Shown one piece after another: positions 1 to 5,371 of a stretch of 5,371 nucleotides of DNA; the stretch's first letter is position 1, and every line of letters starts with the position of its first letter. Both the position numbers and the translations under genes were made by a program. The notes beneath the pieces are model-generated. The model had not been told where the DNA came from. It ran no database searches and saw only the letters and a program-made list of their open reading frames with translations. The stretch comes from Propionibacteriaceae bacterium (GTDB taxonomy: Bacteria > Actinomycetota > Actinomycetes > Propionibacteriales > Propionibacteriaceae), in the NCBI GenBank assembly GCA_030538175.1, contig JAUNUL010000210.1:1-5371 (forward strand). Reading direction: 5' to 3'.

Positions 1-2
1 TC

Positions 3-52
3 GGTCTGACCGGGTCACCAGGCCCCGCTGGCCTGACCGGGGTCACCAGACC
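3..52 (-). terminator. Hairpin-rich region after alkB, possible terminator without U run
   Basis: On the minus-strand RNA, GGTCTG (52-47) can pair with CAGACC (8-3). Inside it GGTCA+GGCC (38-34, 33-30) pairs with GGCC and TGACC (24-21, 17-13) around a five-base loop with a three-base bulge. GGTCTG (52-47) could instead pair with CAGACC at 64-59 inside the last codons of alkB. The structure sits where a terminator would be expected, but no U tract follows, so the assignment is tentative. Confidence 0.35.
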
Positions 53-54
53 CC
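6..54. repeat. Two imperfect direct repeats at the end of alkB
   Basis: Positions 6-26 (CTGACCGGGTCACCAGGCCCC) and 33-54 are the same except for one inserted G and one G-to-A change. The second copy spans the alkB stop codon (45-43), the first lies just downstream. A weaker third beginning (CTGAACTGG) is seen at 62-70. The array may continue beyond the window edge. Confidence 0.6.
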
Positions 55-678
55 TTTTGGTCTGAACTGGATGCTGATCCTGGGCCCGACGGCCTTGGCT
101 GTCTTCGGCACGGCGTGTTCCCAGGTCCGCTGGCACGAGCCGCCCATGACCACGAGGTCACCATGACCCAGGGCGAACCGATGTCGCGCGCTGCCGCCAC
201 CACGGGGACGGAGCGCGAGCGTCCGTGACCAGCCCAGGGAAAGAATCGCCACCATCGTGTCCTCGTCACGCCCGCGACCGATCGTGTCGCCGTGCCAGGC
301 CACGGAATCAGCGCCCGAGCGATAAAGGCAGAACCCCGAGCTGACGAATCGCTCACCCAGCTCAGGCTCATAATGGTCCGACAGCAACTCCCGGGCCTGC
401 CGGACCATCGGGTCCGGCAGGACATCCTCACCATCGAAGTGCCTGGTCAGCCTGGGGACATCGACCTCCCGTGCATACATCCAGCGACGCTCGGCCTGCC
501 AGCCCACATGGGTGAGCAGTCGTTCGAACAAGGCCTCCGACCCCGTCAGCCAGCCGGGCAGGTGATCGACCCAAGCGGTTGATGACAGCCGTGTCCGTTG
601 GACCCCGCGCAGGTCGGCGAAGCCGTCAACGGGCACCGGCAAGGCGACGTCAAGCAACGATGACTGATATTCGAACAT
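43..678 (-). CDS. alkB: AlkB-like 2-oxoglutarate/Fe(II)-dependent dioxygenase (DNA alkylation repair)
   Basis: Predicted cytoplasmic 211-residue enzyme of the AlkB family, which removes alkyl groups such as 1-methyladenine and 3-methylcytosine from DNA by oxidative demethylation. Visible in the sequence: the iron ligands H129 and D131 in WHGD and H188 in WEHAVPK; the C-terminal Arg pair R200 and R206 (GPRISIQFR), with the same six-residue spacing as R204/R210 of E. coli AlkB; and the preceding LYRSGADSVAW block typical of the ALKBH2-like/actinobacterial branch. Length is normal for the family and the gene appears intact. Oddity: the family's NxY motif reads C117-L-Y119, so the Asn that contacts 2-oxoglutarate is Cys. 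The ATG at 678-676 is preferred because a -10 box lies exactly six bases upstream, no Shine-Dalgarno sequence is present, and a LexA-type box covers the start. It is separated from the kinase gene by 97 bases, so probably its own transcription unit. Family assignment is firm; substrate and activity are inferred. Confidence 0.93.
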   Translation of the reverse strand: MFEYQSSLLDVALPVPVDGFADLRGVQRTRLSSTAWVDHLPGWLTGSEALFERLLTHVGWQAERRWMYAREVDVPRLTRHFDGEDVLPDPMVRQARELLSDHYEPELGERFVSSGFCLYRSGADSVAWHGDTIGRGRDEDTMVAILSLGWSRTLALRPRGGGSARHRFALGHGDLVVMGGSCQRTWEHAVPKTAKAVGPRISIQFRPKGVW

Positions 679-686
679 GTGTTCAC
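671..686. promoter_or_regulatory. LexA (SOS) box over the alkB start codon
   Basis: The plus strand reads TCGAACATGTGTTCAC. It contains the perfect core GAAC-N4-GTTC, and 13 of 14 positions fit the Gram-positive SOS consensus CGAACRNRYGTTCG; only the last base differs. The box covers the ATG of alkB (676-678) and overlaps two bases of its -10 element, so bound LexA would block RNA polymerase. Placement at a DNA-repair gene makes a chance match unlikely. LexA regulation is inferred, as no lexA gene is in the window. Confidence 0.75.
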
Positions 687-690
687 TATA
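685..690 (-). promoter_or_regulatory. -10 box of a probable leaderless alkB promoter
   Basis: On the minus strand TATAGT (five of six matches to TATAAT) is followed by GAACAC and then ATG. The six-base spacing puts the transcription start on the A of the start codon, the arrangement known for leaderless mRNAs in actinomycetes. No Shine-Dalgarno sequence precedes the ATG, which fits. No good -35 element is seen at 16-18 bases further upstream, also common for such promoters. Confidence 0.65.
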
Positions 691-720
691 GACGGTGCCC
701 TGCCCCCATGGAAGGTGCGC

Positions 721-756
721 CGCACGTTGGTGCCATGCCGCGCATTGGTGCCATCA
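721..756. repeat. Two 18-base direct repeats upstream of the alkB promoter (possible operator)
   Basis: Units 721-738 and 739-756 match at 14 of 18 positions, with TTGGTGCCAT identical at 727-736 and 745-754. A small inverted repeat, ATGC-CGC-GCAT (735-745), lies between the two cores. Relative to the inferred alkB start the cores lie at about -50 and -68, a position suited to an activator or a second regulator. They could equally be remnants of the kinase 3' untranslated region. Function is unproven. Confidence 0.4.
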
Positions 757-775
757 GGCCTCCCGGCGAGGTGGA

Positions 776-2260
776 TCAGCGTGCAGGGGCGTACACCTTG
801 TCATAGAGAATCTGGAAGCGCTCGACCTGCCGGCGGTAGTACCCAGCTCGCTCGCGGCGCGGCGCCAACGTCTCCGCACGCGTGACATCGGCACGCGCCA
901 CCCCTGGAGCCAACACATCGAGGGCGTGCAGGGCGGTCCCATGCAGAGTTGACCGCTTGATCGTCACCGGGGTGACCGGGGCGCCCGTGACATCCGCGAT
1001 GACCTGGAGCAGGCCGGGATGTTCGAGCGAGACGCGGCCGGTGCCGATGATCTCAGCGGGCGGGCCCGCGACGCGCAGGAGCTCAGTCAGCATCCGTTGA
1101 TAGCTGAGCGCGACCCCCTCGACGGTGCCGCGATAGAGCTCGCTCGGCGTCGTCGCTGCCGACACCCCGGACAACACGGCGCGGGCATCGCCGATCCAGC
1201 CGGTCGAGCGCTCGCCGGTGAACCAGGGCAGGACCAGCGGGAGATCAGGGAGCGGTTCGGCGGCCAGGTATTCAGCCAGCACCTCCGGCTCGGGCAGCTT
1301 CAGGGTTTCTTCCAGCCACGTCATCGCGCGCCCGACATCGTTGATGGCGCCGCCCAGAATCGACCGGTCCTCGTCGATCCGATAGCACCACAGCCCGCGG
1401 GGCAGATCGTCGATCGCGCCGGTGACGATCCGGCGCAGGGCGCCCGAGGTGGCCGCCGACAGGACCAGTTGGGAGCTATCCGTCGCCCCCGCGCCGAGGG
1501 ACTGGGTGTGGCCGTCGGACACCGGTGCGAACCAGACCGCGTCGGCCAGCGTCGGCCAGGTCCGGGCGATGTCCACTGCGGGCGTCAACGGCTGGCTCGG
1601 GTGGGCAATCGGGCTGAGTTTCTCGACGGGTACGCCGACCGCTGCCGCCAGCGGCTCATCCCAAGTGCAGGTGTGGCGGTTCAACATGCCCGTCCAGGCC
1701 GCGGTGGACGTGCCGGCCGCGGTCGTGCCGAGGAGGCGCAACCAGGCGTACTCCCCGATGGACACCCAGCGCCGTGCCCGGGCGAACGCGTCCGCGTGAT
1801 GCTCTTTGAGCCACAGGAAACGTGCCGGCAGATAGCTGGGGTGCTGCCGTGTGCCGGTGCGCTGCTGGGTCTCGTCCTCATCGAGCGTGGAACGCAGATA
1901 ACTCACCTGGGGCGCACACCGGGAATCGGCATAGGTGAACGCCGGTGTGATCGCCTGGTCGTCGGCGTCGACCCCGACCAGCGAGGACGCGAACGTGTCC
2001 AGCGCAACGCCCGCGATCGGGACCTCGAACCGGGTGGCGCAGTAGTCGATGCAGGCACGGAGCTCGTCGGCCACCTGGTCGGCATCGATGGTGGACGTGC
2101 CGTCCGCGGCGGTCGTGAAAGCGTGCGGAACCTTGAGCCGAGCCCCTTTCACCGGCAGCCCGCGGGCGTCATAGAGCCCACCGCGCGTGCCGGTCGAGCC
2201 CACGTCGAGGGCGAGAATGAGTGGGGCGACGGCCTCATCGATGGTGGTGCCGAACGTCAT
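776..2260 (-). CDS. FGGY-family carbohydrate kinase, gluconokinase-like
   Basis: Predicted cytosolic kinase of 494 residues, the usual size of FGGY kinases, transferring the ATP gamma-phosphate to a sugar, polyol or sugar acid. N-terminal ASKHA domain: the phosphate-binding DVGSTGTR motif at residues 19-26, a substrate-side segment around 87-114 (ALDTFASSLVG, TYADSR), HPSYLPARFLWL at 140-151 and WTGMLNRHTCTWD at 189-201; the last two resemble FGGY gluconokinases. The probable catalytic Asp is D249 in SDG. C-terminal domain: GERSTGW at 349-355 and an FGGY signature region at about 406-429 (GTGR through QVIADVTGAPV), which departs from the common GG...SPxW form. The ATG start has a very strong ribosome binding site six bases upstream. 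The gene follows malQ by 44 bases and is probably co-transcribed with it, but its translation may be controlled by a hairpin over the binding site. The substrate cannot be fixed from sequence; gluconate is the best guess, xylulose or another sugar is possible. Confidence 0.88.
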   Translation of the reverse strand: MTFGTTIDEAVAPLILALDVGSTGTRGGLYDARGLPVKGARLKVPHAFTTAADGTSTIDADQVADELRACIDYCATRFEVPIAGVALDTFASSLVGVDADDQAITPAFTYADSRCAPQVSYLRSTLDEDETQQRTGTRQHPSYLPARFLWLKEHHADAFARARRWVSIGEYAWLRLLGTTAAGTSTAAWTGMLNRHTCTWDEPLAAAVGVPVEKLSPIAHPSQPLTPAVDIARTWPTLADAVWFAPVSDGHTQSLGAGATDSSQLVLSAATSGALRRIVTGAIDDLPRGLWCYRIDEDRSILGGAINDVGRAMTWLEETLKLPEPEVLAEYLAAEPLPDLPLVLPWFTGERSTGWIGDARAVLSGVSAATTPSELYRGTVEGVALSYQRMLTELLRVAGPPAEIIGTGRVSLEHPGLLQVIADVTGAPVTPVTIKRSTLHGTALHALDVLAPGVARADVTRAETLAPRRERAGYYRRQVERFQILYDKVYAPAR

Positions 2261-2261
2261 C

Positions 2262-2288
2262 GTTGGCCTCCTTTCGGATCAGGCCAAC
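2262..2288 (-). promoter_or_regulatory. Hairpin (inverted repeat) masking the kinase ribosome binding site
   Basis: A perfect 8-base inverted repeat, GTTGGCCT (minus strand 2288-2281) and AGGCCAAC (2269-2262), encloses 11 bases. An alternative fold gives seven outer base pairs, a three-base bulge and an inner UCC-GAAA-GGA stem capped by a GNRA tetraloop. The 3' arm contains the last G residues of the Shine-Dalgarno site and ends one base before the ATG. There is no U run, so a simple intrinsic terminator is unlikely. Options are translational control of the kinase, an mRNA processing or stabilising element, or a DNA operator palindrome. The structure is seen directly; the function is inferred. 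Confidence 0.6.
2267..2274 (-). promoter_or_regulatory. Strong Shine-Dalgarno site of the kinase gene
   Basis: The minus strand reads AAAGGAGG followed by six bases (CCAACG) and the ATG at 2260-2258. This is close to the full anti-16S complement and fixes the kinase start. Its 3' bases are inside the stem of the hairpin at 2262-2288. Confidence 0.8.
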
Positions 2289-2304
2289 CTACTGCCAAAC
2301 GGCC

Positions 2305-4443
2305 TCACCGCGCCGCGTTGAACTCCGCACAGATCGCCGCGGCCCGCTCGGAGGTGAACACGTCAGCCAGCGGCAGCAGGGCACCGTCGGAGTCGGTGAG
2401 CGGGACCCGCCAGTTGGGGTATTCGTTGACCGTGCCCGGCTGGTTCTGCGTACGCCGATCACCGACCGCGTCGACCAGCGCGAGGTTCAACATCCTCGAG
2501 GGCGTCCGCAGCAGATAGCGATGCAGCGCCAGCAACACCTCGTCGGGGCTGGGCTCATGGTCGCCATCGAGCAACCCCAGCGCGCGCAACTGACCCAACC
2601 AGGACGCCTTCTCGGCGCTGTCGTGGCGCAGTTCCTCCTCCAGCGACTCGGTCAGCAGCCCGAGGCGGTGCCGCAGCCGGACGTGGTCACCAGCCAGGTA
2701 CCCCAACGTCGGAGGCAGGTCGTGGGTAGTGACCGAGGCCAGGCAGTATTCCCGCCACTCCCCCGGATCCAGCGGGCGCCCGCCGGGGACGTTCCAGTCT
2801 TGCTCGAACCACAGCACCGACGTGCCGAGGATCCCGCGTTCGGTCAGATAGCGGCGGACCCAGGGCTCGACGGTGCCGAGGTCCTCGCCGACGACCAGCG
2901 CGCCGGCCCGGCTCGCCTCGAGCGCGAGGATGCCGATGGTCGCCTCGTGGTCATAACGGACATAGGTGCCCTCCGTCGCGGGTTGCCCGCGGGGCACCCA
3001 CCACAGCCGGAAGAGCCCGATGATGTGGTCCACCCGGATGCCGCCGGCGTGGCGCAGGATGCTCGCCAGCATCGTCCGCAAGGGCATGTACGCCGTCTCG
3101 GCGAGCCGGTCGGGCCGCAGCGGCGGCTGTCCCCAGTCCTGACCGAGCTGGGTGAACTGGTCCGGCGGTGCACCCACGCTGACGTCCTTGGCGAACACCG
3201 AACCGAGCGACCAGGCATCGGCACCGGCCGGGTTCACGCCGACCGCGAGGTCGTGGACGATGCCGATCTCCATGCCCGCCTCGGTTGCCGCGGCCTGGGC
3301 GGAGCGGAACTGCTCGTCGAGGCACCACTGCAGCCAGCAGTGGAAGTCGATCTCGGTCTGGTTCTCGGTGACGAAGCGGGCGACGGCCGCGCTGGCCGGG
3401 TCGCGATATTCGTCGGGCCAGACACGCCAATCGCGGCCGAGCGCCAGGCTCAATACGTTCCAGGTGGCGAATCGGAGCAGCCCCTCGCCTTCACTGGCGC
3501 AATAGGCACGGAAGGCGATCTCCCGCCCCGGTGTCCGGCCGTGATCGAAGATCGCCCGCAGCCCCGCCTCCTTCGCGGTCCAACTGCGGTTGCGATCGAT
3601 GGTGTCGGCATCGCCGACGACCTCGAGCAGTTCGCTGTGCAGCAGCCGGACGCGGGCCAACTCGGAGACGGGCAACTCCGCGTACTCCCAAATCCGCTCG
3701 ACCCGCAGATAGAGCGGGTTGAAGAACCGCCGGCTGGTCGGGAGATAGGGCGAGGGTTCCAGGGGCACCTCGGCCTCGGCCGCGTGCATGGGGTTCACCA
3801 GGACATAGCCGGCGCCATGTCGGGCGGCCGACCAGACCGCCAGGTCCGTCAGATCGGTGAGATCACCCACGCCCCAGGACTGGGCGGAGCGCACGCTGTA
3901 GAGCTGCGTCGCGAGCCCCCAGGTCCGGTGCTCACCCAGGCTGGCCGGGAAGCCGAGGAAGTCGGGGGTGACGATGAGCGTCGTCGTCGCGGTCTCGCCC
4001 TCGGACTCGGCGTGGATCGTGTGATACCCCAGCGGCACGTCCTCAGGCAGGACGAAGGTCGCCTCCCCGGTCCAGCGGCCGTCGACCTCGCGATCGGGCT
4101 CCCAATTGTCGATCTGGGTGGCCTGGGCGGTGGCTCCGGTTTCCAGCTCCGCCCACACGCGTACGCCAGCCCCGGCGCGCACGTGCACATCGAACGTGGC
4201 CGGGGCACCCTCCCTGCTGACCACACAAGGAGGCAACATCCGCCGCCAAGGGGCGAGGTGGCGCTCGGTGAGCGAGGCGGCGATCTGTTCGGGAGTGTCG
4301 GCTGCGACGTCCATGGCCGTCAGCACCGCGCGCAGGGATTCGGCGGACACCGTGGTGTCGCGACCCTTCCAATCGGTGAAGCGGGACGACACGCCATAGG
4401 CGGTGGCTAGTTCGATCAGGTCGGCATCAGGAAGGGTTCTCAC
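2305..4443 (-). CDS. malQ: 4-alpha-glucanotransferase (amylomaltase, disproportionating enzyme)
   Basis: Cytosolic GH77 enzyme that transfers alpha-1,4-glucan segments between maltodextrins, releasing glucose; it serves maltodextrin and glycogen turnover. The 712-residue product has the long N-terminal extension usual in actinobacterial MalQ: a helical segment (about 1-70) and a probable beta-sandwich (about 80-160). The catalytic barrel then starts near RTWGLATQLYSVRS (173-186). Family motifs seen: SPYLPTSRRFFNPLYL at 231-246, nucleophile D472 in GIRVDHIIGLFR, acid/base E520 in VVGEDLGTV, transition-state Asp D575 in TTHDLPPT, and NQPGTVNEYPNW at 667-678. All key residues are present and the gene looks intact. 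The start is GTG at 4443-4441; an in-frame TGA at 4449-4447 rules out anything further upstream. A weak GAGAAG lies about ten bases before it. The start overlaps the end of the membrane-protein gene by 17 bases, suggesting an operon with translational coupling. Confidence 0.96.
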   Translation of the reverse strand: MRTLPDADLIELATAYGVSSRFTDWKGRDTTVSAESLRAVLTAMDVAADTPEQIAASLTERHLAPWRRMLPPCVVSREGAPATFDVHVRAGAGVRVWAELETGATAQATQIDNWEPDREVDGRWTGEATFVLPEDVPLGYHTIHAESEGETATTTLIVTPDFLGFPASLGEHRTWGLATQLYSVRSAQSWGVGDLTDLTDLAVWSAARHGAGYVLVNPMHAAEAEVPLEPSPYLPTSRRFFNPLYLRVERIWEYAELPVSELARVRLLHSELLEVVGDADTIDRNRSWTAKEAGLRAIFDHGRTPGREIAFRAYCASEGEGLLRFATWNVLSLALGRDWRVWPDEYRDPASAAVARFVTENQTEIDFHCWLQWCLDEQFRSAQAAATEAGMEIGIVHDLAVGVNPAGADAWSLGSVFAKDVSVGAPPDQFTQLGQDWGQPPLRPDRLAETAYMPLRTMLASILRHAGGIRVDHIIGLFRLWWVPRGQPATEGTYVRYDHEATIGILALEASRAGALVVGEDLGTVEPWVRRYLTERGILGTSVLWFEQDWNVPGGRPLDPGEWREYCLASVTTHDLPPTLGYLAGDHVRLRHRLGLLTESLEEELRHDSAEKASWLGQLRALGLLDGDHEPSPDEVLLALHRYLLRTPSRMLNLALVDAVGDRRTQNQPGTVNEYPNWRVPLTDSDGALLPLADVFTSERAAAICAEFNAAR

Positions 4444-5371
4444 GGATCACTGTCTTCTCATCGGGCGGCGACCCCCGCAGCGTACTCCCCCGCACCTGCC
4501 GGGGCGGGGCCTCCAGCCCGATTGTGGACATGAGCCCCAACACGATCGCCCCCAGCACCAGGGGCGTGCCGATGACATTCACCCCGACACCGGCCAGGGA
4601 CTCCACATTGATGGCCGGATTCTCCTGCCTGGTGAGCGCGAGATGGGCCAGCACGAGGGCGCCGAGCAGCGAGTTCGCGGCGAAGAACAGCACCCGACTC
4701 GGCAGCGGTAGCCACCTGCTGTCACCACGGGTGAAGCCGGCGTCCGTGAGCACCCGCCACACCAGACCGATCAGCACGACGGCCAGACCGGAGACCCCGG
4801 CTGCGAGCGAGCCGGGCTCGGCGAGCAACTCCCGGCGACCCACCAACGCGCTCAGCACCAGTGCGAGCAGTGCGATCCAGAGCTGTCTCTCGACGCCTCG
4901 GCGGCGCAGGACGGCCAGGATGACAGCAGCCAGGCAGGCGGCGACCGCGAGCCCGATGATCGGCTGCAGGCTCCATGGCACGATGACCGCTCCGTCGGTC
5001 AGCGGACGCATCGCGCCCACCACCGTCAGCGTTATGAAACACACGAGCAGCACGGGCACGACACGCTCACCCAGTCGCCGGGCCCGGATCAGCCAGCCCA
5101 CGGCCAGCACCGCAACGAGAACCCGCCACGCCCCGAAGACCCGCTCACTGGCGGTGATCGCCTGCACCACCTGGAACGGAGCAGTCAGACCAACGAACTG
5201 CAGAAGGGCACCCGCCACGATCATGATCCCCAGCGGAATGAGGACGGAGACCCACAGGACGGCAATCCACCAGGCCGACCTCTCCCAAGCCCAGGCAGTC
5301 GGCTCCCGCGGCGGCGCGCCGGGGCGTTGGCGAAGCATCAGCCAGGACCAGCCGAGGCAGATCACGACCAC
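4427..5371 (-). CDS. Multi-pass integral membrane protein, 5' end outside the window
   Basis: I do not recognise this family. The open frame enters from the window edge, so the true start is not visible; 314 residues can be read, ending at the TGA at 4429-4427. Hydrophobic stretches suggest eight complete membrane helices plus a truncated first one: residues about 1-13, 34-60, 80-96, 103-121, 133-155, 163-178, 187-208, 226-246 and 263-285. Basic clusters at 14-16 (RQR), 96-103 (RARRLGER) and 156-162 (RRRGVER), and the basic tail 286-314, all fall on the same side, giving a topology with a cytoplasmic C-terminus. The loop around 247-262 (contains QENPAINVESL) would be outside. No transporter, kinase or protease motif is seen. 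It overlaps malQ by 17 bases, so the two are probably co-transcribed, but this does not prove a role in sugar metabolism. Confidence 0.75.
   Translation of the reverse strand: MVVICLGWSWLMLRQRPGAPPREPTAWAWERSAWWIAVLWVSVLIPLGIMIVAGALLQFVGLTAPFQVVQAITASERVFGAWRVLVAVLAVGWLIRARRLGERVVPVLLVCFITLTVVGAMRPLTDGAVIVPWSLQPIIGLAVAACLAAVILAVLRRRGVERQLWIALLALVLSALVGRRELLAEPGSLAAGVSGLAVVLIGLVWRVLTDAGFTRGDSRWLPLPSRVLFFAANSLLGALVLAHLALTRQENPAINVESLAGVGVNVIGTPLVLGAIVLGLMSTIGLEAPPRQVRGSTLRGSPPDEKTVIRENPS

Noticed and set aside
15..434. Minus-strand open frame of 139 residues inside and beyond alkB
   Set aside because: It lies in another frame of alkB, is Arg/Ser/Gly/Trp-rich with no motif, and alkB in this region carries the conserved iron ligands.
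759..771. CCTC-GCCGG-GAGG mini-hairpin just after the kinase stop codon (minus strand) as a terminator
   Set aside because: The stem is only four base pairs and no U run follows; such structures are expected by chance in this base composition.
679..952. Short plus-strand open frames in the alkB-kinase gap and the kinase 3' end
   Set aside because: There is no convincing ribosome binding site, the composition is that of G+C-rich shadow frames, and they mostly overlap the kinase gene. A divergent small gene is not supported.
2262..2288. Intrinsic terminator of malQ
   Set aside because: The stem is strong, but it is followed at once by the kinase start codon rather than a U run, and it contains the kinase ribosome binding site, so translational or operator function is more likely.
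1019..2518. 499-residue open frame on the plus strand, antisense to the kinase and the end of malQ
   Set aside because: It is likewise in register with the kinase codons and explained by G+C-rich codon bias. It has a low-complexity Arg/Gly/Ala composition, no recognisable domain, and runs across two unrelated genes.
2221..4410. 729-residue open frame on the plus strand, antisense to all of malQ
   Set aside because: It is in codon register with malQ, so plus-strand stops arise only where malQ uses TTA, CTA or TCA codons, which are rare in G+C-rich genes. It ends exactly at a CTA codon of malQ (4408-4410). The product is rich in Arg, Gly, Pro and Gln without domain motifs, whereas malQ has full catalytic motifs.
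5369..5371. GTG at the window edge as the start of the membrane-protein gene
   Set aside because: It is simply the first codon readable at the edge; no upstream sequence is available and the first helix looks cut, so the gene most likely starts outside the window.

Overview
The window is G+C-rich bacterial DNA, most likely from an actinomycete. The evidence is the codon bias, a GTG start, a MalQ with the long N-terminal extension usual in Actinomycetota, a TANNNT-type leaderless promoter and a LexA box of the Gram-positive/actinobacterial type. I cannot name the genus. All four genes lie on the minus strand, so transcription runs from base 5371 towards base 1. The plus strand shows no gene I believe in.

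Layout in the direction of transcription: (1) the 3' part of an unrecognised multi-pass membrane protein (5371-4427), whose start lies outside the window; (2) malQ, 4-alpha-glucanotransferase (4443-2305), which overlaps the membrane gene by 17 bases and has a complete catalytic triad; (3) a 44-base gap whose RNA can fold into a hairpin that hides the strong ribosome binding site of the next gene; (4) an FGGY-family sugar kinase, gluconokinase-like (2260-776); (5) a 97-base gap with a pair of 18-base-spaced direct repeats, a -10 box and a LexA-type box; (6) an AlkB-like 2-oxoglutarate/Fe(II) dioxygenase (678-43), probably translated from a leaderless mRNA; (7) a short repetitive, hairpin-forming tail (1-64).

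Functionally there seem to be two units. The upper three genes look like a co-transcribed housekeeping or carbohydrate block: MalQ reshapes maltodextrins from glycogen or starch, and the kinase phosphorylates a sugar or sugar acid. I see no proof that they share one pathway. The lower unit is a DNA-repair gene with its own promoter and apparent SOS control. No mobile element, RNA gene, CRISPR array or defence system is visible. The most interesting points are regulatory (LexA box on a leaderless alkB start; RBS-masking hairpin before the kinase) and one enzymatic oddity (Cys in place of the conserved 2-oxoglutarate-binding Asn in AlkB). I found no convincing new multi-gene system.
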